Positions 17,258 to 25,947 of a stretch of DNA of 64,000 nucleotides are shown here, one piece after another (position 1 is the first letter of the stretch; every line of letters starts with the position of its first letter). A program made the position numbers and the translations under genes. The notes under the pieces are model-generated. The model ran no database searches. It saw only the letters and a program-made list of their open reading frames with translations, and had not been told where the DNA came from. The DNA is taken from positions 17,700 through 81,699 of the forward strand of contig NZ_JAJSLW010000023.1 in assembly GCF_021729145.1 (NCBI RefSeq), written 5' to 3'. This DNA is from Membranihabitans maritimus (GTDB lineage Bacteria > Bacteroidota > Bacteroidia > Chitinophagales > Saprospiraceae).

Positions 17258-17498
17258 AGTTAATTGGTGGCAGCAACCACTGCCCCGTAATTCAGGGTAA
17301 TCCATTGATAGTTAATGTGCCCCTGTCGTGTCCGTCGACTCTGGCGAGTGCACGGACTCCGCTTGAGGCTCCAGAGTCGCCAGTCAGGATACATGCAGGC
17401 ATTTATCGCCTGAACGCCAGCGCGACCACTCTGCCTTCGCACATGGCTCTACTGCTCCAAAGGGATCACTTTGTGACAAGTGGGAGGCACAATTAATT
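17258..17498. other. GC-rich, strongly structured island of unknown nature
   Basis: A 240-bp block whose base composition contrasts sharply with the A/T-rich sequence around it. GACTCTGG (17337-17344) pairs perfectly with CCAGAGTC (17371-17378), CAGGC..GCCTG makes a second hairpin near 17396-17412, and a third lies near 17467-17482. Its edges carry short inverted ends, TTAATTGGTG on the left and CACAATTAA on the right. No frame looks coding. It could be a small structured RNA, a recombination site or a mobile fragment; I cannot name it. It sits about 160 bp before the T9SS type B gene. Confidence 0.5.
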
Positions 17499-17661
17499 AT
17501 ATAAACTTATGCTAGGTTATGCCGCAAATACGATAGACGTAATATTTTGGAGAATTGTATGTTTTCAAAGAATTGTTACTCTTTATAGTGAAATATGCTG
17601 ATGTTTTTTGATAGAATATGCATTTTTAGTATTATTATACTATAATATATTTTTTATACTT

Positions 17662-20463
17662 ATGAAATGGCTGTGTGTATTAATTATTTTCTTTTTAATA
17701 TTTGAAAATAGTGCTCGTAGCCAGGAGGTATATACCATCAATAAAGGACAGTTTTACAAGTATAATTTATATACCTGTCAAAAGGAAGAGATGCCGGGAC
17801 TATCAGTTTTTATTGGAGAAGGTAACACTTTGCGAAATATGTTTTTTCATCCCGATGGTTTTGTGTATGGCATATTTAATGATTCATTACTGATTCGTTA
17901 TCATCCTGTAAAGCATAAAACTGAAACTGTAGCTGATATTTTTGATTTAATTGAAATGCGAGAATACAGTACTTCTGTATATGGTATTGCTATCTCAGAA
18001 GAGGGTGTGTTTTATTTATCCCCCAACCATTTTGTATATGACTACGATGTTCGAAACGGTGATATAAATGAAATTATTTATGAAGGAGATCCGTTTTTAA
18101 TACTTACCGGACTGATTAGTGGTTTTTACGGTAATTTGATATTTCGGGAATTAGCAGGAGACGAATATGTAGTTTGGGACCCCGAAGCAGATACTGTAAA
18201 ACGATTTGAATTTGAATCATCTCTTCCTATGGCCCGAAGTAGTGGTAGAAACGGACTTCTTTATGAAAAATGTGGTTCTAGGTATAATATTACTCATGTG
18301 AGGAATTCAGTAAGTACTTCTTCTATTTTTGCCATAATTAATTTTGACGAACAAAAGTATTCGGCCAGGTGTCCTGAAGCTGCAAGTAGTTTTGCAGCCA
18401 AAATTCCCTATTATAGCATTACAGATCCAACTATGTTCCGCCAATCACCGCTTCGAATTGACCTTGATGCAGACAATTCAACAGGGCATATAGCGGCAGG
18501 GTATTATGATACACTTACCATGTGCCGGGATGATGTACCGATAGTGGATGAAGATATAGAGCTTTCTGCTTGTGATGCCGAAATTGATTATATCTCCTTC
18601 CGGTTAAAATATTATGATGATCCTTATATAACAAGTGAGTATTTGGATGTACCGGGAGGTAAACAGTTATCGGACTCCCATTGGATATGGGAGAACCCTC
18701 ATGGTAGTGATGAGGATAAAATCAAAGAGTTCCTTAAAAGTATCCGTTACTATGCCCAATGGACCGGAGGGAAACAAAAAGAGAGAGTAGTAATTACCAC
18801 GATGCATGTGGGAGAGGATAGTACCTCTTCATGGTCCGTAATGGCACTGGAATCAGATGAAGTATTTGCAGGGCGGGATACGATGGTAGAATATTGTAAT
18901 CCCGATTCTACCATTGACCTTACGACTTATCTCGAAAAAGGAGTAGATAGGGAAAATGGCCGTTTTGAGCCGGAATTGTCTGGCTCGGGAAGTATTTTTG
19001 ACCCCGGTACTGATCCTGATGGGCCGTATTTTTATATTTTGGAGAAGGATGCTTGTATAGATACAGCGGTATTGACGTTAGAATACGTTTCGCTTCAGAA
19101 CCTGTCTTTTGATACGGTGCGTATGTGCCCGGGGCAACAACTACAGGTCGGGTTTCCCCCGGGCTTGTATGATCGTGTACAATGGGGAGAAGATACAATA
19201 GGAGATTCTATTTTACTGACCGGAAATGAAAGTAGCATTTTGCCCGTTGAATTGTCTGCTATGGGGTGTGTTATTGTTGATACCATCAATATTTTAGTAG
19301 AAAGTGATTACAGTGCCGTAAAAGACACCACGATACTATATTGTGGAGGAGAATCTTCGATTGATTTGGGTAAATATTTGCCTTATCCGGAATCCGGAAG
19401 GTTCCAACCGTCTTTGGCAGAAGGCCACTTAATTTTTAGACCTGGTATCGATGATCCTGGTGAATATTTGTATATCGTAGGTGAAGGGGGCTGTGCGGAT
19501 ACGGCCAGTGTAATTATGGAAATCCGGGAACTTACAGGCCCTGAAATAGCTAATATTACCTTATGTCAGGGCAGCAACAAGCGGTTAGGTGTGCCTCCGG
19601 GTGAATATGATTCAGTGGAGTGGTGGAACGGAGAGACGGGAGATACGACTTTGTTGGAGTCATCGGAATTGGTTGATTCGTTGTGGGTTCGGGTAACTCT
19701 CGGATCTTGTTCGGTTGTTGCTTCATTTGAAGTAAATATGGTATTGGAGGAGATCCGGTTTCCGGAATGGATAGGGGATACTGTAGAAATTTGTCAGGAT
19801 AATCCGTATTTATTTCTGGATTCGATGTTGGATTCGCTGATTGTAAATAGTCGGGATAGATATGTCCCACCCGCTGATTCTATTTATTTAGATAACAGTG
19901 GTTATTATCTTTTGAAGGGGTATAGAGGAAGTTGTTCGATCGAGAAAGAAATTTGGGCAAATATAACTCCTGACCTGGGAACAGAATATAGTGGGGAAGT
20001 GGAATGGTGCCCGGAAGAAGAATCCCAACTAACCTTACCTGAAGGAACTGATTTTACATCCATGTGGGAGGGAGGAGAGACAGGTGCTATAAATATTACA
20101 GCAGGGGGATTATATCCGTTTGTCATACGTACTGAAAATTGTGTATATAATGGAGAATACAATGTAATTCTCCCTGAAGACTGCAAAGAAGAGGATTGTA
20201 AAGTAGTAATTCCCAATGCCGTATCCCCTAACGGGGACGGGATAAATGATGGTTTAAAAGTCTATACTCCAGGCTGTGCCGGTATTGAATCATTGGTCCT
20301 GTGGGATAAATGGGGGAATAATTTATTTTCTTCAAATGGGCCGGAAGTCGGATTTGAAGTATGGGATAGACTACCTCCGGGGGTGTATTTGGTACAAGTG
20401 ATCGCCATAGATCAAAATGGGGACTCATTTGTTGGGTCCGGTTCCGTATTGGCCATTAAATAA
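17662..20463 (+). CDS. Giant surface protein with gliding-type (type B) T9SS C-terminus
   Basis: 933 residues from ATG 17662 (MKWLCVLIIFFLIFENSARSQ), which gives a normal signal peptide; a TTG 54 bp upstream would bury it. The first ~300 residues look like a beta-propeller-type domain. From about residue 400 there are at least two tandem Cys-containing beta units of about 160 residues, each with an xTxxxYC start, an SIDL..YL segment, a GRFxPxL segment and a CxDTA strand. The C-terminus VIPNAVSPNGDGINDGLKVY with DKWGNNLFSS is the gliding-motility-associated sorting domain. It is exported to the cell surface. Its stop codon shares a base with a family A repeat element. Confidence 0.85.
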   Translation: MKWLCVLIIFFLIFENSARSQEVYTINKGQFYKYNLYTCQKEEMPGLSVFIGEGNTLRNMFFHPDGFVYGIFNDSLLIRYHPVKHKTETVADIFDLIEMREYSTSVYGIAISEEGVFYLSPNHFVYDYDVRNGDINEIIYEGDPFLILTGLISGFYGNLIFRELAGDEYVVWDPEADTVKRFEFESSLPMARSSGRNGLLYEKCGSRYNITHVRNSVSTSSIFAIINFDEQKYSARCPEAASSFAAKIPYYSITDPTMFRQSPLRIDLDADNSTGHIAAGYYDTLTMCRDDVPIVDEDIELSACDAEIDYISFRLKYYDDPYITSEYLDVPGGKQLSDSHWIWENPHGSDEDKIKEFLKSIRYYAQWTGGKQKERVVITTMHVGEDSTSSWSVMALESDEVFAGRDTMVEYCNPDSTIDLTTYLEKGVDRENGRFEPELSGSGSIFDPGTDPDGPYFYILEKDACIDTAVLTLEYVSLQNLSFDTVRMCPGQQLQVGFPPGLYDRVQWGEDTIGDSILLTGNESSILPVELSAMGCVIVDTINILVESDYSAVKDTTILYCGGESSIDLGKYLPYPESGRFQPSLAEGHLIFRPGIDDPGEYLYIVGEGGCADTASVIMEIRELTGPEIANITLCQGSNKRLGVPPGEYDSVEWWNGETGDTTLLESSELVDSLWVRVTLGSCSVVASFEVNMVLEEIRFPEWIGDTVEICQDNPYLFLDSMLDSLIVNSRDRYVPPADSIYLDNSGYYLLKGYRGSCSIEKEIWANITPDLGTEYSGEVEWCPEEESQLTLPEGTDFTSMWEGGETGAINITAGGLYPFVIRTENCVYNGEYNVILPEDCKEEDCKVVIPNAVSPNGDGINDGLKVYTPGCAGIESLVLWDKWGNNLFSSNGPEVGFEVWDRLPPGVYLVQVIAIDQNGDSFVGSGSVLAIK

Positions 20464-20644
20464 CGTGAGCTCGACGAATAATTGATTCTGTCATTTTTTT
20501 GCGAAAAATGCAATGCGCAAGGCATCACTTTGTGGAAATCAATGCCAGAATCGACATCTTACCTTGATTTCCACCCTGGGTGCCAACCCAGGGTTAATTA
20601 TATTTCGCTCCTTCAGAGCTCTTTTTTCTCTGCAGAACTCACGT
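20463..20644 (-). repeat. MITE-like element family A, copy 3, inverted (182 bp)
   Basis: The ends are ACGTGAGCTCGACGAATAA and GCAGAACTCACGT. The flush direct repeat is TAAATA (20457-20462 and 20645-20650). Relative to copies 1 and 2 the element is inverted: the ATAATTGATTCTGTCAT end is on the left and AGAGCTC on the right. Its first base completes the stop codon of the upstream T9SS gene, though the host sequence would still give TAA without it. It lies 12 bp from the 3' end of the convergent amidohydrolase gene. Confidence 0.78.
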
Positions 20645-20656
20645 TAAATAAACAAA

Positions 20657-23600
20657 TCAATGCATTCCACAACCACATTGTCCGGGGAGTTTGCCGTGTG
20701 AATCCAATTGACCCGGTGCGGTGTAGCCACTTCCTTTTTCCTGGAAATAAAAATGGGGGGCAGGTTGTTGTGCCGGCCAAAGCTGCTTCATGGTTTCACT
20801 TTCAAATACTTCACCATTAATTACCGTATATTCCAGGTCCCGGCTATTGTGGATGTCTTCCAGGGGATTGCTGTTAAGAATGAGAAAGTCTGCCAATTTC
20901 CCTTTTTTCAGACTGCCGATTTGATGATCCATTCCGAGGTATTGGGCTCCATTCATTGTTGCCGCTTTCAGGGCTTCGTGATTGGACATTCCTCCAGAGG
21001 CCAGCATCCAGAGTTCCCAATGGGCACCTAATCCCTGCAATTGGCCATGGGCGCCCAAATTTATTTTGACACCGCTTTCTTTCAATTTCTTCAGGCTTTC
21101 AGCGACTAGCATATGGCCGTTAATATATTCTTCTTCGGGGATTTTGGTCCTGTGCCTGGCCCGGCTGTCCAATACAAATTTTGGAGTGAAATTCAGGAGT
21201 TTTTCATTTTCCCAAACATTGGATTTTTGATAATAGTAATATTCTCCTGTAATGCTTCCGTAATTCACAATGAGGGTTGGAGTATTATGGCTACCCGAGG
21301 CGGCCCAAAAGTCAATGACATCATTGTATAACGGGGCGACAGGAATGTTATGCTCTATTCCCGTGTGTCCATCGGCAATTTGATTCATATTGTGATTGAA
21401 AGTCGAACCTCCTTCGGGCATTACCAGGATATTCTCTTTTATTGCAGCTGAAATAACTTGTTGTCGTTGGTCCCTGCGGGGCTGATTATATGATTTTACA
21501 CTAAAAGCCCCATATGCTTTGGTTCTCCGGATGGCGGATAATGCGTCTTCTTTACTGTTTATCACCGCTTTGAAATCACCATCAGCACCGTATAATATCG
21601 TACCGGTAGAAAATAACCGTGGACCTTTCATCTCCCCGGCCCTGATCATTTCGCTGTGTGAAAAAATCATTTCACTGTTGCTGGACGGATCGTGTGCAGT
21701 AGTTACACCATACGCCAGGTTGGCCCAATAATACCAATTTTTTTGAGGACTAAGGCCATATCTGAAGTCTCCAAGATGGCCATGCACATCTATGATCCCG
21801 GGCATAATGGTTTTGCCCTTGCAGTCTATTACTTCCATTTCTTCCGGGATCGTTAGATCCTGGCTTCTTCCGATTTGTTCAATGGTATTACCATTGACTA
21901 TAATGGTTCCATCTTCTAATATCTGATCGTTTTCCATGGTAATGACTCGAGCATGGGTGAATGCGATCCTGCTATCGGGTTGAGCGCTTTCAATATCGAG
22001 GTGAATAGAGATGCCGGTGGTGTCCATGGGAGGGAGGCTGTCCCGGCTTCCTTCGAGGAATGTAAAGCGGTCCGTTAGTTGGTCCGTAAAATACGTCTCC
22101 CCCAGCATCCAGTGCAGTTCCTTGCTATCGGCACTCCAGTGGATATTGATTCCTGCATCTTTGGCGACTTGTGCCAGGGGAAGGCTTTTCATGGAATGGT
22201 TCAGGGTCAATTCCTTCCCGGATTTGGGCAACGGTGCAACATACACTTTGTATAATTCGGACCACGCTATCCATTGATTATCCGGGCTGGGGACAAATCG
22301 ATGCGCATATTTGGCTTCATATAATTTTTCCGATTTCCTGCCATCCAGATCAATTTTGTGAAAACTTTTGTCGATTGATCCAAACAAGTAACCTCCCTGC
22401 TGATAGTAAATAAAATTGTCGTCTTTTGAAAATGAAGGGAACTGCCCGTCTTCAGTTACCAATTTCTCATTGGTTCCGTCTGTATTCATTATGTGAATGC
22501 CCGGATCGAGCGTATAGGTATAACCCTGATGGATATTGCCGCTTTCTTTCCTGAAAACAATTTTGCTTCCATCATTAGAGAAGGATGGATTTCGGTAAAT
22601 TCCTTTGTGGGAAGTAATTTGGACCGGCTTGCCACCATTGAGATCCATGATCCATATAGCTCCCTTTTCAGTATCAGACCAACTGACGAAAACCAGTTGG
22701 TGCCCGTCTTTGCTAAAGTTGGGTTCGAATAGAAATGGCTCCATATCCACGAGTACCCGGGGATTGCCATTGGGTAAGTCTTTTTCCCACAATTTACCCA
22801 ATGCGCTAAATATAAGTGTTTTTCCATCCGGACTGGTCTGTGCATGGCGGATAACTTTTGCCCGGAAATGCTGCGTAAAAGCGTCGTTTTGGAAAGATAA
22901 AGCAGGAACTATATCTTTTTTTGCTTTGACCTGGAAAGGAATGGTCTTAGCTGTTTTATCTTCAACATTGACTTCCCAAATCTTTCCTTGCGACCAGATT
23001 ATGATAAATTTGCCATCGGGTGTCCAGTCAAAACCCGGATAGGTCCCGAAAATAGCCCAGGCTTCCTGCTGGTCTTTTGAAAGTCTTTTCCAGATTGGAA
23101 ATATTTCACCTGTTTCCAGATCGAAGATGTTAAGTATTGATTGAGTGCCCACTCTCCGGACAAAGGCCAGTTCCTTACCCGATGGGCTGACCTGGGGGCG
23201 GGAAGAACCACCGGATATATGTATCAGCGTTTTGGTTTTTCCGCTTTCAAAACTATATCTTTTGATGGCGTAGATGGTCTTGTTAGGGTCTTTATTGTAT
23301 TGAAAGCTTCCACCGGGGTAGACATCTTCACTGTAGTACATGTATTTCCCATCCGGTGATATGGTTGGCTCATTGACGTCTTGTTGGTCGTTTTTCCTTT
23401 TCGTCAGTTGAATACCGGATCCACCTGTTTTGTGGTACATCCACATTTCTCCGGCACCGAGGGATCGGCCGGAGGTGAAATGCTTCCTGGCAACAATATA
23501 ATTACCATCGGGCATCCAATCGCCGTTATTGAGAAGCCGGAAACTTTCCTCCGTTATGGCCTTTGCATGGTTTCCTTTCGTGTCCATTACCCATATATTG

Positions 23601-23926
23601 TCACCGCCACCCGCATCACTGGTGTATAAAATTTGATCCCCTGATGGACTGAATCTTGGCTGTATGTCCCAGGAGATACCTTCTTTTAGGGCTTTGGCCA
23701 TTCCGCCTTCACGCGGGACCGTATAGATATCTCCCAGTATATCAAATACGATGGTATTGCCATCCGGGCTCACGTCCAGATTCATCCAGGTCCCTTCATC
23801 CCAGGAAAACTCGTAGGATTCATAGGGGAGGGGCGGATGGTTAACATTCCATTGGGATGTGTCTGATTGCGCCCCTAAATGGATAATCAAAAATAGGTGG
23901 ATGATAAGTGTGTATAATAATTTCAT
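20657..23926 (-). CDS. Secreted TolB-propeller / amidohydrolase fusion protein
   Basis: 1089 residues from ATG 23926 (MKLLYTLIIHLFLIIHLGAQ), a clean signal peptide; 24 more residues upstream (to 23998) look unlike a leader, and ATG 23935 is also possible. Residues ~30-640 are WD40/TolB-like repeats with many PDG/SPDG turns (SPDGNTIVF, SPSGDQILYTS, TPDGKFIIIW). The C-terminal half is an amidohydrolase with the metal site MPGIIDVHGHLGDF and later DHQIGSLKKGKLADFLIL. It resembles periplasmic imidazolonepropionase/prolidase-type enzymes. A Cys-rich tail (QCGCGMH) is odd. The substrate is unknown. Confidence 0.88.
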   Translation of the reverse strand: MKLLYTLIIHLFLIIHLGAQSDTSQWNVNHPPLPYESYEFSWDEGTWMNLDVSPDGNTIVFDILGDIYTVPREGGMAKALKEGISWDIQPRFSPSGDQILYTSDAGGGDNIWVMDTKGNHAKAITEESFRLLNNGDWMPDGNYIVARKHFTSGRSLGAGEMWMYHKTGGSGIQLTKRKNDQQDVNEPTISPDGKYMYYSEDVYPGGSFQYNKDPNKTIYAIKRYSFESGKTKTLIHISGGSSRPQVSPSGKELAFVRRVGTQSILNIFDLETGEIFPIWKRLSKDQQEAWAIFGTYPGFDWTPDGKFIIIWSQGKIWEVNVEDKTAKTIPFQVKAKKDIVPALSFQNDAFTQHFRAKVIRHAQTSPDGKTLIFSALGKLWEKDLPNGNPRVLVDMEPFLFEPNFSKDGHQLVFVSWSDTEKGAIWIMDLNGGKPVQITSHKGIYRNPSFSNDGSKIVFRKESGNIHQGYTYTLDPGIHIMNTDGTNEKLVTEDGQFPSFSKDDNFIYYQQGGYLFGSIDKSFHKIDLDGRKSEKLYEAKYAHRFVPSPDNQWIAWSELYKVYVAPLPKSGKELTLNHSMKSLPLAQVAKDAGINIHWSADSKELHWMLGETYFTDQLTDRFTFLEGSRDSLPPMDTTGISIHLDIESAQPDSRIAFTHARVITMENDQILEDGTIIVNGNTIEQIGRSQDLTIPEEMEVIDCKGKTIMPGIIDVHGHLGDFRYGLSPQKNWYYWANLAYGVTTAHDPSSNSEMIFSHSEMIRAGEMKGPRLFSTGTILYGADGDFKAVINSKEDALSAIRRTKAYGAFSVKSYNQPRRDQRQQVISAAIKENILVMPEGGSTFNHNMNQIADGHTGIEHNIPVAPLYNDVIDFWAASGSHNTPTLIVNYGSITGEYYYYQKSNVWENEKLLNFTPKFVLDSRARHRTKIPEEEYINGHMLVAESLKKLKESGVKINLGAHGQLQGLGAHWELWMLASGGMSNHEALKAATMNGAQYLGMDHQIGSLKKGKLADFLILNSNPLEDIHNSRDLEYTVINGEVFESETMKQLWPAQQPAPHFYFQEKGSGYTAPGQLDSHGKLPGQCGCGMH

Positions 23927-24016
23927 AGCTCTCATAAATGTTAGTCCATGCACTTTTTTGTGTAAATATGGAACACAAAAATAAGAAACTATTTTCATCC
24001 AATTTTTTGATATCCG

Positions 24017-24720
24017 TTACCGGTGATTTCTGCTGAAATTTTAAATTCACCTGTAGCATACAGTCTGATTCCTGGCTCTTGCCATAGGTGTAATTCTGTG
24101 ACAGACTTACTTGCTCACCGGCTTGTAATCTGTCTACCAGTCCTAAGTGGAAACCGGATCGTTAACCCGCGTATAAGACACATGCAGGGAAAGGGCTGGA
24201 GTGCCGAATTATTGCCGTATGTATCACAGAATTTTCCTGATATAAGTTTGCGCTATCTAAAAAAGTAATTTTTTTTTGCATTTACATTGCTGTAAATATC
24301 ATTATCAGCAATTTCTACTGAAAATTTTTCTTCGTTAAAACTCCATTTGGCCTGTTCGAGTTATTATTTTATTTGTTGCGACAGGGTCCCGAAAGGGTCT
24401 GTCCCGACCCCCGAGGGGTTGGATTCTATTAGCGATTCGTCAAAACGATTGTTTCGACCTCAGAGAGGTCGGATAAGCTCCCATTCTTCTAAAATTCTCC
24501 CTTCCAATTTTTGGGTTGGATTGAACATCAAATAGTAAAACAGGTAATCCGACACCCTCCGGGGTCGCCGATCCTGTTTTGCGCGTCCTTCTAACTCATT
24601 TTTACCTCAAGTGAAATTGGGATCTTTACCCCGCGTATAAGCCACATGCAGGGAAAGGGTTGGTGAGCTGAATTACTGTAGATTATGTTAGAGCGATTTC
24701 CTGAAATAAGTACCTTTTTG
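24017..24720. repeat. Array of diverged repeats and palindromes
   Basis: Non-coding region with several repeat types. A 30-bp core beginning CCCGCGTATAAG occurs at 24166-24195 and 24630-24659 with one mismatch; weaker similarity extends over about 24135-24250 and 24600-24715. Each lies downstream of a related sequence: GATTTCTGCTGAAATTTT near 24026, and a 21-bp sequence at 24306-24326 identical to 63924-63944. Between them are CG-palindromes such as GACCCCCGAGGGGTT, CGACCTCAGAGAGGTCG and ACCCTCCGGGGT. It looks like remnants of one element present twice plus generic intergenic palindromes. Confidence 0.6.
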
Positions 24721-24998
24721 ATTATCTTTTTTTCTACTATTAAAAAAAGTAAGATTTTTATGAATTTATATTGTTGTGTATGATTATTGCAAATGGTTTA
24801 TGTAATATATTGATTATCAGTCTATTTTTGAAGTTGCTATTTTTATATAGACAACAATGTTATTACCAAATTATATTCTTGATATTGATTTAAATTTATT
24901 TTTTAGATTTATAATTTTGATTTTATAGAATTTTCTATACTTTTATCAAAGTAATTAATTTGTTAATACTTAAATTTTTTAGATTATGAAAAAATCAC

Positions 24999-25028
24999 AA
25001 CTTTCAACTTTCAACTTTCAACTTTCAG
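24999..25028 (+). repeat. Heptanucleotide tandem repeat (four CTTTCAA-type units)
   Basis: CAA followed by CTTTCAA three times and a final CTTTCAG. The tract sits 13 bases after an ATG (24986) that has an A-rich upstream region. Because 7 is not a multiple of 3, each unit gained or lost changes the frame downstream. See the lipoprotein entry for what this does to the gene. Confidence 0.85.
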
Positions 25029-25052
25029 CGTAAATTCTTTCTTTATTTCGGG

Positions 25053-25928
25053 TTGATTTTCAGTTTTATTTCTTTGTTTTCTTGTCAGCAAGAAAGTGAT
25101 ATTGTGCCTTCTCCAAAAACCATTACTATCGAAGAGGAGAATGGTTACCTCGTTTTTAAAGATATTGATCAGGTAAAAGACTTTTTACAAGAACGTGATA
25201 AATACTCGATTCCGGATGGCTTTGTTACTTTGAATAAGCGGTTAAATAACTTATTGGCGCAGTATCATAATGACGGTACTGAAATAGAAGACTTATCAAG
25301 TTATTATAAATTACCAAAAGGTTCTTTGCCAAGATCATCTTTTCGGTTTCATAGTTTTGGCCCCATTTTGAATACGGACCATCTCGTGAAGATCGGGAAT
25401 GACCTTTTGAAATTTGACTTTGACGAATTGAAATCGGCTAATTCTTCTGCAATAGAGTCCTTTGAAAGACAAGATTTTGAAATATTGAAAACAACTTCTA
25501 CACGAAAGTATATGGTGAAACCACAGACCCGGGACTGGGAAACAATAGATGTACCTTGTGGCAATGCTTACTTGGATATGCAGGAACTATATGGAAATAT
25601 TTTCGCTTTTATGGGAATTAATTCCGAATATCCTATGCAATCAGGTTGGACGGTAATTGGAGTAGATAATGGAGGTACCATTTCTTACACCGGCTATTCT
25701 ACTAATATACCGGTTGATGTATATCCCATGCCTTCAAGTTATGACGGTGAAGAAGAATGGCCTCAGTTAATAGGAAGTGGTATCGCACCATGTGGGAATA
25801 AAACGGTTACTTTGTATTTGGATGACGCTCGTGCCGATTGGTTAGGGTTTATAAACGAGGAAAATGATCACTGTGGTGGGTATAAGCTTCTTGGGCAAAT
25901 ATCAGAAGTCATGAATCGTTGTAATTAG
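25053..25928 (+). CDS. Hypothetical lipoprotein, possible phase-variable OFF state
   Basis: 291 residues from a weak TTG at 25053 (MIFSFISLFSCQQES, lipobox LFSC). The natural ATG at 24986 reads MKKSQLSTFNFQLSA and then stops. Removing one 7-bp repeat unit joins that ATG to this frame: MKKSQLSTFNFQRKF followed by the hydrophobic YFGLIFSFISLFSC, a textbook lipoprotein signal. The frame upstream of the TTG has no ATG before a stop at 24987. The mature protein has no recognised domain; it has four Cys near VPCGNAYLDM, APCGNKTVTLYLDD and DHCGGYKLL. It is followed 19 bp later by the T9SS type B gene, probably one operon. A sequencing error in the repeat could look the same. Confidence 0.75.
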   Translation: MIFSFISLFSCQQESDIVPSPKTITIEEENGYLVFKDIDQVKDFLQERDKYSIPDGFVTLNKRLNNLLAQYHNDGTEIEDLSSYYKLPKGSLPRSSFRFHSFGPILNTDHLVKIGNDLLKFDFDELKSANSSAIESFERQDFEILKTTSTRKYMVKPQTRDWETIDVPCGNAYLDMQELYGNIFAFMGINSEYPMQSGWTVIGVDNGGTISYTGYSTNIPVDVYPMPSSYDGEEEWPQLIGSGIAPCGNKTVTLYLDDARADWLGFINEENDHCGGYKLLGQISEVMNRCN

Positions 25929-25947
25929 TGGAGAGCTTATATCGTTT

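Noticed and set aside
17305..17496. 63-codon open frame in the GC-rich island
   Set aside because: High GC by itself lengthens open frames; there is no start context and hairpins explain the composition better.
22720..22735. GGTTCGAAT similar to a tRNA T-arm
   Set aside because: It lies inside the amidohydrolase coding region and no cloverleaf can be built around it.
22489..22845. 118-codon open frame antisense to the amidohydrolase family frame
   Set aside because: It is one of many shadow frames within a long, clearly coding gene.
24023..24268. 81-codon plus-strand open frame
   Set aside because: It spans the diverged repeats at 24.0-24.7 kb; composition and residues look non-coding.
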